A stretch of DNA of 64,000 bases from Emticicia agri (GCF_004168285.1 NZ_SEWF01000031.1:1-64000), one strand, 5' to 3'; shown: positions 43,577 through 51,223, numbered from the stretch's first letter. Notes: generated by a model not told the origin, from the sequence alone. Program-made: numbers and translations.

Positions 43577-44011
43577 ATGAGCACAAGAATCAATATCCAA
43601 CAGGTAGAACCGGCAGCCTATAAAGCTATGTATGCCTTAGAAGGTTATTTGCAAACTTCACAATTAAGTAAAACCCATAAAGATTTAATAAAACTAAAGG
43701 CTTCTCTGATTAATGGGTGTGCCTACTGTATAAATATGCACACCCAGGAAGCAAAGAAACATGGCGAAACCGACCAACGCCTGTATCTGCTAAGTGCCTG
43801 GCGTGAAACTACACTTTACACGGAAGAAGAAAGAGCCATTTTAGCTTTAACAGAAGAGGTAACACTTATTCAGAATCATGTTTCTGAAGAAACCTATCAA
43901 ACAGCAGAAAGATTGTTCGGAGCTAATTATTTATCATCTATTATCATGGCTATTGTAACCATTAATGCCTGGAATAGAATAGCCATTACTACAGAATTGC
44001 CTTTAGATTAA
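43577..44011 (+). CDS. Carboxymuconolactone decarboxylase family (AhpD-like) protein
   Basis: 144 residues, all helical. KASLINGCAYCINMHTQEAKKHG holds the redox/proton-relay CxxC and His of the AhpD core. Members without known ring substrate often act as peroxidase partners or detoxify electrophiles. The pair with a Crp/Fnr-type regulator immediately upstream is a frequent arrangement in Bacteroidota. Terminator at 44031. Confidence 0.92.
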   Translation: MSTRINIQQVEPAAYKAMYALEGYLQTSQLSKTHKDLIKLKASLINGCAYCINMHTQEAKKHGETDQRLYLLSAWRETTLYTEEERAILALTEEVTLIQNHVSEETYQTAERLFGANYLSSIIMAIVTINAWNRIAITTELPLD

Positions 44012-44030
44012 TTATTACTCCAATAAAACA

Positions 44031-44070
44031 AAGCTCTAAGAAACAAGTATTCTTAGAGCTTTTGTTTTTT
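44031..44070 (+). terminator. Rho-independent terminator
   Basis: AAGCTCTAAGAA (44031-44042) pairs with TTCTTAGAGCTT (44050-44061), followed by a T-rich tract. Confidence 0.9.
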
Positions 44071-44094
44071 ATATCAGCACAATGAGTACTTTTG
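44061..44094 (+). promoter_or_regulatory. Promoter of the riboswitch-CLC transcript
   Basis: TTTG at 44061-44064 and TACTTTTG at 44087-44094, 22 nt apart, fit the Bacteroidota -33/-7 pattern. The start point would fall near 44098-44102, just before the riboswitch. Confidence 0.65.
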
Positions 44095-44103
44095 CAGAAA
44101 GAA

Positions 44104-44158
44104 AAAGGAAATGGTGTCTTCCTAATTGAACCGCCTTAAACAAGCTGATGGCGCCTGA
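44104..44158 (+). ncRNA. Fluoride riboswitch (crcB motif)
   Basis: The motif order matches the crcB consensus. P1 is AGGAA (44106-44110) with TTCCT (44119-44123). The conserved ATGGTG lies inside. AACCGCC (44129-44135) and GCTGATGG (44144-44151) flank the short P3. GGTGTC (44113-44118) can pair with GGCGCC (44150-44155) allowing G-U pairs. Position and target support it: the next gene is a CLC of the fluoride type. The RNA binds fluoride via Mg ions and turns the gene on. Confidence 0.9.
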
Positions 44159-44184
44159 TTGTAAATGTTTCACATTTAATCAGG
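44154..44184 (+). promoter_or_regulatory. Expression-platform hairpin sequestering the ribosome-binding site
   Basis: CCTGATT (44154-44160) pairs with AATCAGG (44178-44184), and the inner AAATG with CATTT. The 3' arm covers the AGGA ribosome site 6-10 bp before the ATG at 44192. The 5' arm shares CC with the aptamer's last stem strand, so aptamer and hairpin compete. Translational control is inferred. Confidence 0.65.
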
Positions 44185-44191
44185 AACTGGT

Positions 44192-45493
44192 ATGTCAACT
44201 CACAAACAATCACGCAGAATCATTCTTCAAATCCGTCTGTTTTTCAGACAATTCCCTGCTATACCTTATTTAGCAAAATGGCTTTTTATCAGTTCGGTTA
44301 TCGGTACTTGCATAGGCATAGCTTCTGCTATTTTCTTGCTTACACTCGATTGGGTAACCGATTTTCGGGAAACACACCTTTGGCTCATTGCCTTATTACC
44401 CTTAGGTGGTCTGATTATTGGCTTACTTTACAAACACTTAGGCAAAGACATAGAAGCTGGAAATAATTTACTGATAGATACTATTCATCAACCCAGGACA
44501 ACTATCCCTTTCAGAATGGCCCCTTTTATCTATATTGGTACTTTAGTTACACACCTGTTAGGAGGGTCAGCCGGAAGAGAAGGCACAGCCTTACAAATGG
44601 CAGGAGCCATTGCCGACCAGTTCAGCAAACCTTTCAGATTGTCTGAAAGCGAGAGAAAAATATTATTGATAGCGGCTGTAGCAGCAGGCTTTGGTTCTGT
44701 TTTTGGTACACCCTTAGCCGGAGCCATTTTTGGGTTAGAGTTTTTTCTGATAGGTCGCCTGAGATACGATGCTCTACTGCCTGCTTTTCTCTCTGCTATT
44801 ATTGCCGATTTAGTAACTAAACTATGTCAGGTTCAGCATACGGTTTATCAGATAGGTTTTATTCCTGCTGTTTCGGTTCTTTATCTTCTCTATGCTATAT
44901 TAGTGGGTATTGCCGCAGGTATCTGCGCAGCTACTTTTAGCCGAACTATTCACTATATAAATAGTCTTTTCAAATCAAAAATAAGCTATGCGCCACTTCG
45001 GCCTTTTATCGGAGGTGTTATCGTCGCTCTTGCTATCTGGCTCATGGGTACAACCAAATATATTGGCTTAGGCATACCAACCATCGTACAAGCATTTCAT
45101 GAACCTTTACCCGCCTACGATTTTTTGCTTAAAATGGCATTTACTATACTTACGCTGGCAGCAGGTTTTAAAGGCGGCGAGGTAACACCGCTGTTTTTTA
45201 TAGGTGCCACTTTAGGTAATGCCTTGTCATACATTATTCCTTTGCCGGTAGGCTTACTCACAGGTATGGGTTTTGTAGCTGTTTTTGCCGGAGCTACCAA
45301 TACACCCTTGGCTTGTATGCTGATGGGTATAGAATTATTCGGCCATGAATGTGGCATTTACGCGGCCGTTGCCTGTATTGTTGCTTATTTGTTGTCGGGG
45401 CGTACGAGTATTTATCAAAAACAAATGATTGGCGAACCAAAACATAGTAGATTTGCAAGCCTGAAAGGTAAACGCATGAACGAGTTGGAATGA
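44192..45493 (+). CDS. CLC-type fluoride/proton antiporter (CLC-F)
   Basis: 433 residues, about ten membrane helices. Where chloride CLCs have GKEGP, this has GGSAGREGTALQMAG (~124-138); GREGT/V is the hallmark of fluoride-specific CLC-F proteins. The later GFKGGEVTPLFFIGATLGN replaces GxFxP with GEVTP, again as in CLC-F. There are no CBS domains at the C-terminus. It exports fluoride from the cytoplasm in exchange for protons. The fluoride riboswitch directly upstream confirms the substrate by context. Confidence 0.92.
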   Translation: MSTHKQSRRIILQIRLFFRQFPAIPYLAKWLFISSVIGTCIGIASAIFLLTLDWVTDFRETHLWLIALLPLGGLIIGLLYKHLGKDIEAGNNLLIDTIHQPRTTIPFRMAPFIYIGTLVTHLLGGSAGREGTALQMAGAIADQFSKPFRLSESERKILLIAAVAAGFGSVFGTPLAGAIFGLEFFLIGRLRYDALLPAFLSAIIADLVTKLCQVQHTVYQIGFIPAVSVLYLLYAILVGIAAGICAATFSRTIHYINSLFKSKISYAPLRPFIGGVIVALAIWLMGTTKYIGLGIPTIVQAFHEPLPAYDFLLKMAFTILTLAAGFKGGEVTPLFFIGATLGNALSYIIPLPVGLLTGMGFVAVFAGATNTPLACMLMGIELFGHECGIYAAVACIVAYLLSGRTSIYQKQMIGEPKHSRFASLKGKRMNELE

Positions 45494-45496
45494 AAA

Positions 45497-45583
45497 TGTA
45501 TCACGATTTTTCAAATCGTTTTCGACGATAACATAATATATATTCCACATTTACGAGGAGACGATTTAAAAAATCGTGATACA
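45497..45583. repeat. 87-bp imperfect palindrome (element F)
   Basis: TGTATCACGATTTTTCAAAT (from 45497) and its near-complement ending in AATCGTGATACA (45583) form ~26-bp arms with three mismatches around a 35-bp AT-rich core. It begins 4 bp after the CLC stop and ends 18 bp before the CYTH gene. Confidence 0.75.
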
Positions 45584-45600
45584 AATCTAAAACTATTGAT

Positions 45601-46068
45601 ATGGCCTTAGAAATAGAAAGAAAATATTTAATCCACCATGATAAATGGCATAATTTCTCAAAACCTGAGGGACAATTGTACCGACAAGGATATATTCTGA
45701 AAGACCCCAATAAAACCATAAGGGTCAGATTAACCGATACCACTGCTTACCTGACTATTAAAGGCGCTTCTGTGGGAGCGACAAGAACCGAGTTTGAATA
45801 CGAAATACCCAAAGAAGAGGCGGTTGAATTATTAGATAATTTTGCGGTATCTGAACTATCAAAAGTCAGGTATAAAATAATGTACATGAATAAACTCTGG
45901 GAAGTAGATGTGTTTATGGGTGATAACGATGGCTTAATAGTAGCCGAAATAGAACTTTTAAGCGAAGAAGAATCTTTTGAACTGCCTGAATGGATAAGCA
46001 TAGAAGTAACCGGGGACAACAGATATTACAATTCAAACTTATCGGCTCATCCTTTTAAAAACTGGTAA
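45601..46068 (+). CDS. CYTH domain protein (inorganic triphosphatase-like)
   Basis: 155 residues. The first strand has EIERKYLI, the ExExK motif that binds triphosphate via two metal ions. Charged strands typical of the tunnel follow: IRVRLTD, YLTIKGASVGATRTEFEYEIP, WEVDVFMG and VAEIELLSEEE. The length fits the short CYTH class (NE0304/YgiF-like N-domain), which hydrolyses inorganic triphosphate. It is cytoplasmic. A DUF6984-like gene follows after 1 bp, in the same operon. Confidence 0.93.
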   Translation: MALEIERKYLIHHDKWHNFSKPEGQLYRQGYILKDPNKTIRVRLTDTTAYLTIKGASVGATRTEFEYEIPKEEAVELLDNFAVSELSKVRYKIMYMNKLWEVDVFMGDNDGLIVAEIELLSEEESFELPEWISIEVTGDNRYYNSNLSAHPFKNW

Positions 46069-46069
46069 T

Positions 46070-46408
46070 ATGAACGCAAAAAGATTAATAAGAGAAAATG
46101 AAAGAGCGTTAATTCGCTTTTTACTCATGCAATTAAATCTGAATCCGGCTGATTATCCTTACGATGAATATGTAGAAGAATATGAGGGTGGCAAAATGGG
46201 CAGTATCAGTCTGGGCGGTGATGTAGAAGGCTATGCAGGCGACTTAATACAGGTAAAATATACCGATACCGACGGCACGCCCGTTGTAATTACACTAACC
46301 AGAGACCACCAGAATCGCCTGCTTGATTTAGATTTCTGGAAAGTTGATTTCTCAAAATTATTGGAATACCCAACACCCGATAAAGTAAGTATCAGAAGTG
46401 CCGAATAG
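46070..46408 (+). CDS. DUF6984-like small protein
   Basis: 112 residues. RLIRENERALIRFLLMQLNL, GGKMGSISLGG, YTDTDGTPVVITLTRDHQNRLLDLDFWKVDFSKLLEYP resemble, from memory, the DUF6984 family. Function unknown. It starts 1 bp after the CYTH stop and is convergent with the first GlxA-type regulator, 7 bp away. Confidence 0.7.
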   Translation: MNAKRLIRENERALIRFLLMQLNLNPADYPYDEYVEEYEGGKMGSISLGGDVEGYAGDLIQVKYTDTDGTPVVITLTRDHQNRLLDLDFWKVDFSKLLEYPTPDKVSIRSAE

Positions 46409-46415
46409 CTAAGAA

Positions 46416-47393
46416 TTAAAACAGCGCACTGCGGTTATATTTGTTTTTATAGGCAATGGGCGATAAGCCCGTTACTTTTTTAAAAGTACTTCTGAATGCC
46501 TTATTGTCGGTATAGCCCACATCATACATGACTTCGGTGATATTCTTACGGCTGGTTTCAAAGCGTTTTTTGGCGGCTTCAATTTTCACCCGTTGAATAT
46601 ATTCCATCACTGTATTATTGGTAGCTTTTTTAAATCGACGTTCAAGGCTTCTGCGACCGATGGCAAACATATCAGACAGTTGGTCGAGCGTAATTTTATC
46701 TTCAAAATTCTTTTCAATAAAATCCTGTGCTTTTTTTACGGCATCGTCTTCATGTCCTTTTTGGCCGTTGAATATCATAAACGAGGCCTGGCTGTTTCTT
46801 TCAATATCTATGGCAAAATATTTAGCAACTTTAATAGCCATTTCACGATTTACATTTTTTTCAACCAGATGCAGAAGCAAATTCCAGTAAGAACTGGCAC
46901 CACCACTCGAATACAAACCCTGGTCTTCGGTAATTATCTTGTCATCAACTAAATCAACCTGAGGAAACATCGTTCTGAATTCATTGGCCGATAGCCAGTG
47001 GGTAGAGCACCTTTTTCCGTTGAGCAATCCAGTAGAAGCCAATAAAAAAGCACCAATACAAAGGCTGATTACTTCTGCTCCATTTTCATATTGTTTCACA
47101 ATCCAGGGCAAAAAACCTTTATTCAGTTCCAATGCAGTTTGCATATCTCCACTTAGCGCAGGGACAAATATCATATCGGTTTCTTCTACTTCGTCAATGA
47201 TAGCATCAGCGTGTACTGTAAAAATATTGTCATGGAGTTTTACTTCTTTGGTAAGCCCTACCATCTGCACCCGGAATGCTGCCGGTTTCCCGGCTGCCTG
47301 AAGAAATTGATTAACCGACGTGAAGATATTACGCGGGTCATTAACACTGGCTAATACCGCATTTTCGGGAATAAGAATCGTAATATTTTTCAT
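46416..47393 (-). CDS. GlxA-family transcriptional regulator (DJ-1/PfpI + AraC HTH), copy 1
   Basis: 325 residues. The N-terminal DJ-1/PfpI-like domain (~1-195) has the nucleophile-elbow region VISLCIGAFLLASTGLLNGKRCSTHW; C is in the elbow. The C-terminal AraC pair of helix-turn-helices lies at ~225-320 (QLSDMFAIGRRSLERRFKKATNNTVMEYIQRVKIEAAKKRFE... EVMYDVGYTDNKAFRSTFKKVTGLSPIAYKNKY). It is divergent from the pentapeptide-repeat gene, with 115 bp between starts, so that gene is a candidate target. Confidence 0.93.
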   Translation of the reverse strand: MKNITILIPENAVLASVNDPRNIFTSVNQFLQAAGKPAAFRVQMVGLTKEVKLHDNIFTVHADAIIDEVEETDMIFVPALSGDMQTALELNKGFLPWIVKQYENGAEVISLCIGAFLLASTGLLNGKRCSTHWLSANEFRTMFPQVDLVDDKIITEDQGLYSSGGASSYWNLLLHLVEKNVNREMAIKVAKYFAIDIERNSQASFMIFNGQKGHEDDAVKKAQDFIEKNFEDKITLDQLSDMFAIGRRSLERRFKKATNNTVMEYIQRVKIEAAKKRFETSRKNITEVMYDVGYTDNKAFRSTFKKVTGLSPIAYKNKYNRSALF

Positions 47394-47473
47394 AAGAATA
47401 AAGGCTGAATAGAATGGCGGATTTGACCCTTTTATTGTCGTTTTTACACCACTTCAAAGTTAATAAATCCGCC

Positions 47474-47481
47474 TAATTTTG
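47474..47481 (+). promoter_or_regulatory. -7 promoter box for the pentapeptide-repeat gene
   Basis: TAATTTTG fits TAnnTTTG exactly. It overlaps an in-frame TTG at 47479, which therefore cannot be the start of translation; the ATG at 47509 is used. Confidence 0.6.
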
Positions 47482-47508
47482 CCTACATCAATCATAAAAT
47501 TTTCAGTC

Positions 47509-47922
47509 ATGAGCCTCATAGATATAGATTATGCCAGAAACATCATTACCGTAAAAGATGTTTGCATTGATAATTCTACTTTTGAATGCGTAAGTCTGCA
47601 AAACCTGATTTTCAACGATGTTAACCTCACTGGTACCCGGATTACTAATGCCAATATGAGTAATATTGAAATTGAAGGCGCAGGTCTGGGAGGTGCTTAT
47701 ATTCATAACATTGGTATGCCTCCTGAGGGGCATCCTGCCTATGACCCTGATGTCAGACAAGCCCCATTGAGGTTTGAAAATTGTAATTTTGAAGCAAGTA
47801 CAATTACGGATTGTAACCTTACCAATGTAGCTATTCAAAACTGTAACCTGAAAGGCATGACCATCAACGGGATTCCTGTTGAAACTTTATTAGAAAATTT
47901 CACACAAAAGAATACACAATAA
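47509..47922 (+). CDS. Pentapeptide-repeat protein
   Basis: 137 residues from the ATG at 47509. A(N/D)LxX-type repeats are visible in two runs: SLQNLIFNDVNLTGTRITNANMSNIEIEGAGL (~23-54) and RFENCNFEASTITDCNLTNVAIQNCNLKGMTI (~85-116). Between them is a loop with a proline-rich MPPEGHPAYDPDVR. It should fold as a short right-handed quadrilateral beta helix. Cellular role unknown. A dihydrofolate-reductase-like gene follows 16 bp later, in the same operon. Confidence 0.85.
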   Translation: MSLIDIDYARNIITVKDVCIDNSTFECVSLQNLIFNDVNLTGTRITNANMSNIEIEGAGLGGAYIHNIGMPPEGHPAYDPDVRQAPLRFENCNFEASTITDCNLTNVAIQNCNLKGMTINGIPVETLLENFTQKNTQ

Positions 47923-47938
47923 TTTTAATACTACACAC

Positions 47939-48514
47939 ATGAGAAAAATTAAATTACAGATGCAGGTTTCGGTTGACGGATTTGTTTGCGGTCCTGACGG
48001 AGAAATGGATTGGACAGTATGGAACTGGGACGAGGAACTGAAAGACTATGTAAGAGAAATTATGGCATCGGCAGACTCTTTTATTGCTGGTAGGGTTCTT
48101 TACGAAGGCATGTCGGTATATTGGCCTTCTGTTAAGACTAACCCTGAAAGTAGCGAAGATGATAAAACTGCTGCTGAGAATTTCGACAGCATGACTAAAC
48201 ACGTTTTTTCAAAAACGCTTACGCATGCCGACTGGAACAACACTATTATAGAAAGCGGTGATTTGGTTGAAACTGTTAACAGACTGAAAAGTCAAGAAGG
48301 TGGCGACCTGATGCTATACGGAGGTGCCCGTCTGGTTTCTTCTTTTATTGAGAATAATCTGATTGATGAATATCATATTTTTCTGAATCCTGCTGCTATT
48401 GGTAAAGGCAAACCTATTTTCGGAAATTTATCTGAAAAATTCGGTTTAGAATTAGTCAAAAGCAAGGCTTGCCCTTGTGGTATTGTAGTGCTGAATTATG
48501 TACCTGCCAAATAA
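47939..48514 (+). CDS. Dihydrofolate-reductase/RibD_C-like protein
   Basis: 191 residues. KIKLQMQVSVDGFVCGPDGEMDW (3-25), ASADSFIAGRVLYEG (~43-57), GDLMLYGGARLVSSFIENNLIDEYHIFLNPAAIGKGKPIF (~122-161) are the RibD C-terminal reductase fold with the GGxxL NADPH site. It is an NAD(P)H-dependent reductase of unknown substrate (the family is often called DHFR-like/YyaP). The next gene starts 8 bp after its stop. Confidence 0.9.
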   Translation: MRKIKLQMQVSVDGFVCGPDGEMDWTVWNWDEELKDYVREIMASADSFIAGRVLYEGMSVYWPSVKTNPESSEDDKTAAENFDSMTKHVFSKTLTHADWNNTIIESGDLVETVNRLKSQEGGDLMLYGGARLVSSFIENNLIDEYHIFLNPAAIGKGKPIFGNLSEKFGLELVKSKACPCGIVVLNYVPAK

Positions 48515-48522
48515 CTATAAAA

Positions 48523-48894
48523 ATGGCTAAGAAACCATCAGATGCTGAAAAAGTACAGGAGTTCATGACGCAACTCGACCATCCGCTAAAAAGCGAGATG
48601 GAGGCCGTTAGAACCATCATTAAAAATGCGAGCAGCAAAATTGCCGAGCGTATTAAATGGGCGGCGCCAAGTTATTATTATAAAGAAGACCTGGTAACTT
48701 TTAATCCACGTAACCAGAGCCTTGTTCATCTCATTTTCCATCATCCGGCTATTGAGAAAATCAGTTCACCTATTTTAGAAGGCGATTATGTTTCCCGCCG
48801 TATGACTTATTTGCATAATATGGCAGAAATTGAAACCCATAAAGCAGAAATAGAACGTATTCTGAATGAACTGATAAGTTTCATAGATGAATAA
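48523..48894 (+). CDS. DUF1801 family protein
   Basis: 123 residues from the ATG at 48523; an upstream start at 48469 lies inside the previous gene. KVQEFMTQLDHPLKSEMEAVRTIIKNASSKIAERIKWAAPSYYY, then FNPRNQSLVHLIFHH, match DUF1801, a small alpha+beta fold (YdhG-like) of unknown role. It is in one operon with the pentapeptide-repeat and DHFR-like genes. Confidence 0.88.
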   Translation: MAKKPSDAEKVQEFMTQLDHPLKSEMEAVRTIIKNASSKIAERIKWAAPSYYYKEDLVTFNPRNQSLVHLIFHHPAIEKISSPILEGDYVSRRMTYLHNMAEIETHKAEIERILNELISFIDE

Positions 48895-48912
48895 ATGAAT
48901 CTTCACAACTAC

Positions 48913-48953
48913 AAAAACAGGGTTATAGACTGAGGTTTGTAGCCTTGTTTTTA
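48913..48953 (+). terminator. Hairpin terminator after the DUF1801 gene
   Basis: AAAACAGGGTTA and TAGCCTTGTTTT can pair with two mismatches around a ~13-nt loop, followed by T-residues. Confidence 0.55.
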
Positions 48954-48991
48954 TTAAAACAATACAGAACTCATATCTCAAAAACCCGACA

Positions 48992-49963
48992 TCAATTACT
49001 CTGAAACTTCTCTCTGTAAGCCGTTGGGGTCATTCCCACAATTTTCCTGAAAATTCTGCGGAAAGCCTTGGGGTCATTATAGCCTGAACTGAAAATCACC
49101 TCGCCCATGTGGTGGTTGGTTTGCTCTAACAGTTTTTTTGCTGCTTCTATGCGTATCTGTTGCAGGTATTCAATAGGCGGAATACCCGTAATTTGTTTAA
49201 ACCTTCTCAACACATTTCTTCGGCTTGAAGGTATATCTTTTATCAGTTCTTCAATCGTTTCAGCTTCCTGATAATTGTCTTCTATTTTTTGTTGTACCAT
49301 AGCCACTATATTATCATGGTGGTCACGTGAAGGTTGAAAAGTACTGAAGTACGCTTGGTTCTGTCTATCCATATCAATAGCAAAAATTTTGGCAATTTTC
49401 ACGGCTACATCTCTGCTACAGTATTTCTGAACCAAATGTAATAACAGGTGAAACGAAGAAGTAGAACCTCCACTGGTAAAAAGTCTGCCGTCTTCTGTTA
49501 CAGTCTTATCTCCTCTCAATACTACTTCAGGGAAAGCACCAGCAAAAGCCCCGCAGGCATCTACATGGGTAGTAGCCACCTTTCCATTCAGTAAACCACT
49601 GGCAGCTAATAAAAAAGCTCCGGTGCAAAAAGTAGCTATTTCGGCACCTTGCATAAAATGCTGATGAAGCCAGGGAATATAGGCACGGTTTCTGGCAATG
49701 GTTTGCCCCATATCGTCGGTGCTGAACGAAGGAATCAGAATTAAATCAATAGGATTCTCTTGCGGAATTGTGGCAACCTGATAGCCATGAAATAAACCAA
49801 TGGTATCTCTGTCGGGTTCTGCCAACTGATACAAATGAATAGCAAATGGTGCTGTTTCTCCATTGGCTTTATAGATTTTATTGGCAGCCTCAAGTACATC
49901 TAAAATAGCTGCAACACTTAGTAATCTGTAATCGTGTGGGAGTAAAATACCTACGCTTATCAT
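48992..49963 (-). CDS. GlxA-family transcriptional regulator (DJ-1/PfpI + AraC HTH), copy 2
   Basis: 323 residues with the same plan as copy 1 (46416): DJ-1-like domain with EIATFCTGAFLLAASGLLNGKVATTHVDA (~110-138), and AraC domain with ELIKDIPSSRRNVLRRFKQITGIPPIEYLQQIRIEAAKKLLEQ... EVIFSSGYNDPKAFRRIFRKIVGMTPTAYREKF at the end. By eye the two are clear paralogues, roughly one third identical. It is divergent from the SRPBCC gene, with 203 bp between them. Confidence 0.93.
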   Translation of the reverse strand: MISVGILLPHDYRLLSVAAILDVLEAANKIYKANGETAPFAIHLYQLAEPDRDTIGLFHGYQVATIPQENPIDLILIPSFSTDDMGQTIARNRAYIPWLHQHFMQGAEIATFCTGAFLLAASGLLNGKVATTHVDACGAFAGAFPEVVLRGDKTVTEDGRLFTSGGSTSSFHLLLHLVQKYCSRDVAVKIAKIFAIDMDRQNQAYFSTFQPSRDHHDNIVAMVQQKIEDNYQEAETIEELIKDIPSSRRNVLRRFKQITGIPPIEYLQQIRIEAAKKLLEQTNHHMGEVIFSSGYNDPKAFRRIFRKIVGMTPTAYREKFQSN

Positions 49964-50055
49964 AGCACTTTTTTTGTGTAAAAATACAAAAAATTTGTCT
50001 CAAACACCCCCTACAATTGACTTTTTTAACACCCATAAAAATGAGAGTTATTGTA

Positions 50056-50063
50056 TAATTTTG
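50056..50063 (+). promoter_or_regulatory. -7 promoter box for the SRPBCC gene
   Basis: TAATTTTG fits TAnnTTTG; the gene starts 103 bp downstream. No clear -33. Confidence 0.45.
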
Positions 50064-50166
50064 TTTCAATAATTCACCGCTTAACTTCTGTCATCACAGC
50101 AACAACCAACCTACAGTTTTTCGGAATTAGCTGGATAATACATTATAATCACACATTAATTTTAAC

Positions 50167-50610
50167 ATGATGAAGACTATTAAAAAATCGATTGAAATTG
50201 CTTCTACTAAAGAACACGTATGGGAGATTCTGATTCAGGACCACCATAACCGAAACTGGCTGGCAATCTTTAGCCCGGGTTCACATGCTTTAACCGACTG
50301 GCAACCGGGCAGTAAAGTTGTCTTTTCTGACGACTCAGGAAGTGGTATTATTGGCCGTATCATTGCACATGCCCCCTATGAGCTTTTGGAAATAGAGTAT
50401 TATGGAATGTTAAACAATCATGCCGAAGACTTTGAAAGTGAAGACGCAAAACTCACCAACGGAGCACGTGAAAGCTACCAACTGACATCAAAAGACGGTC
50501 AAACATTGCTTGCTATTGAGTGTGATATGACGGAAGACTCTTTTGATACAATGTCGGAATTGTGGGAGGAAGCACTACTAAAAATAAAAGAGCTGGCCGA
50601 GGAAGGGTAA
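50167..50610 (+). CDS. SRPBCC (AHSA1/START-like) domain protein
   Basis: 147 residues (a second ATG directly follows the first). The fold signature is KSIEIASTKEHVWEILIQDHHNRNWL at the N-terminus, the DWQPGSKVVFSD strand and a long C-terminal helix (DTMSELWEEALLKIKELAEEG). It is a hydrophobic-ligand-binding fold of unknown target. A 71-residue gene follows. Confidence 0.87.
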   Translation: MMKTIKKSIEIASTKEHVWEILIQDHHNRNWLAIFSPGSHALTDWQPGSKVVFSDDSGSGIIGRIIAHAPYELLEIEYYGMLNNHAEDFESEDAKLTNGARESYQLTSKDGQTLLAIECDMTEDSFDTMSELWEEALLKIKELAEEG

Positions 50611-50630
50611 ATGTTTATAATAAAACTAAC

Positions 50631-50846
50631 ATGATCATGGTAGAAGTTTTCAAAACTAATATTCAGGAAAGAAAACAGGCAATATTACTTTTTGAAGTTT
50701 TGGCAGAACACTTTCCTTTGTTCAAAATAAATTTTGATTTAGACGATTGTGATAAAATTTTAAGAGTAGAAGGCGACAGCATTTCTCACGAAAGAATCAG
50801 CACCATTATTCACACCAATGGCTACCAATGTCAGGTTTTAGAATAG
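50631..50846 (+). CDS. Small alpha/beta (ferredoxin-like) protein
   Basis: 71 residues from the ATG at 50631 (a second ATG at 50637 is as good). VEVFKTNIQERKQAILLFEVLAEHFPLFKINFDLDDCDKILRVEGDS... reads as beta-alpha-beta-beta-alpha-beta, the HMA-like ferredoxin fold, without the CxxC metal site. I recall short proteins like this in other Bacteroidota but know no function. It lies 20 bp after the SRPBCC gene. Confidence 0.7.
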   Translation: MIMVEVFKTNIQERKQAILLFEVLAEHFPLFKINFDLDDCDKILRVEGDSISHERISTIIHTNGYQCQVLE

Positions 50847-50849
50847 CTC

Positions 50850-50878
50850 AATAAAGCCTGTCATTCAGGCTTTATTTG
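50850..50878 (+). terminator. Terminator after the SRPBCC operon
   Basis: AATAAAGCCTG (50850-50860) pairs perfectly with CAGGCTTTATT (50866-50876) around TCATT. Confidence 0.85.
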
Positions 50879-51011
50879 AACTTTATTTCAGGCTCATTTG
50901 TCTATTTATCTGCTATTTTTCTCCATTTCAGAAAATAATGAAAATATAATTTTTCTAAGTTTTCATCTCTATCATTCTTTTCTCCTAATAATTTCCCCTG
51001 CTTTTTTTTTG

Positions 51012-51036
51012 AAACTTTGGCACAATTTTAGTTATT
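51012..51036 (+). promoter_or_regulatory. Sigma-54-like promoter element, distal copy
   Basis: CTTTGGCACAATTTTAGTTATT contains TGGCAC, the perfect -24 box, and a G at the -13 position with correct spacing; the rest of the -12 box (TTGCA) is degenerate (TAGTT). It lies 212 bp before the giant gene. A similar copy follows 116 bp later. The 377-bp gap 50847-51223 holds no gene. Confidence 0.4.
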
Positions 51037-51127
51037 CATTAATTTTCACATAGAAAATTATGCCATAAATTAGCATAATATTAAGAACATTCGCAAAAAA
51101 CGAATTTAGCACTTATACCGTACAAAA

Positions 51128-51153
51128 AACTTTGGCACAGTTTTAGATATTAC
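51128..51153 (+). promoter_or_regulatory. Sigma-54-like promoter element, proximal copy
   Basis: CTTTGGCACAGTTTTAGATATT repeats the distal element with three differences. TGGCAC is intact and the spaced G is kept. It lies 96 bp before the start codon. Confidence 0.42.
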
Positions 51154-51223
51154 TATGTAGATTACAATATGCTATTGAGTGGGATTAACCCAATTAGTAA
51201 GTAAATATTAAAAATATTTGCAG

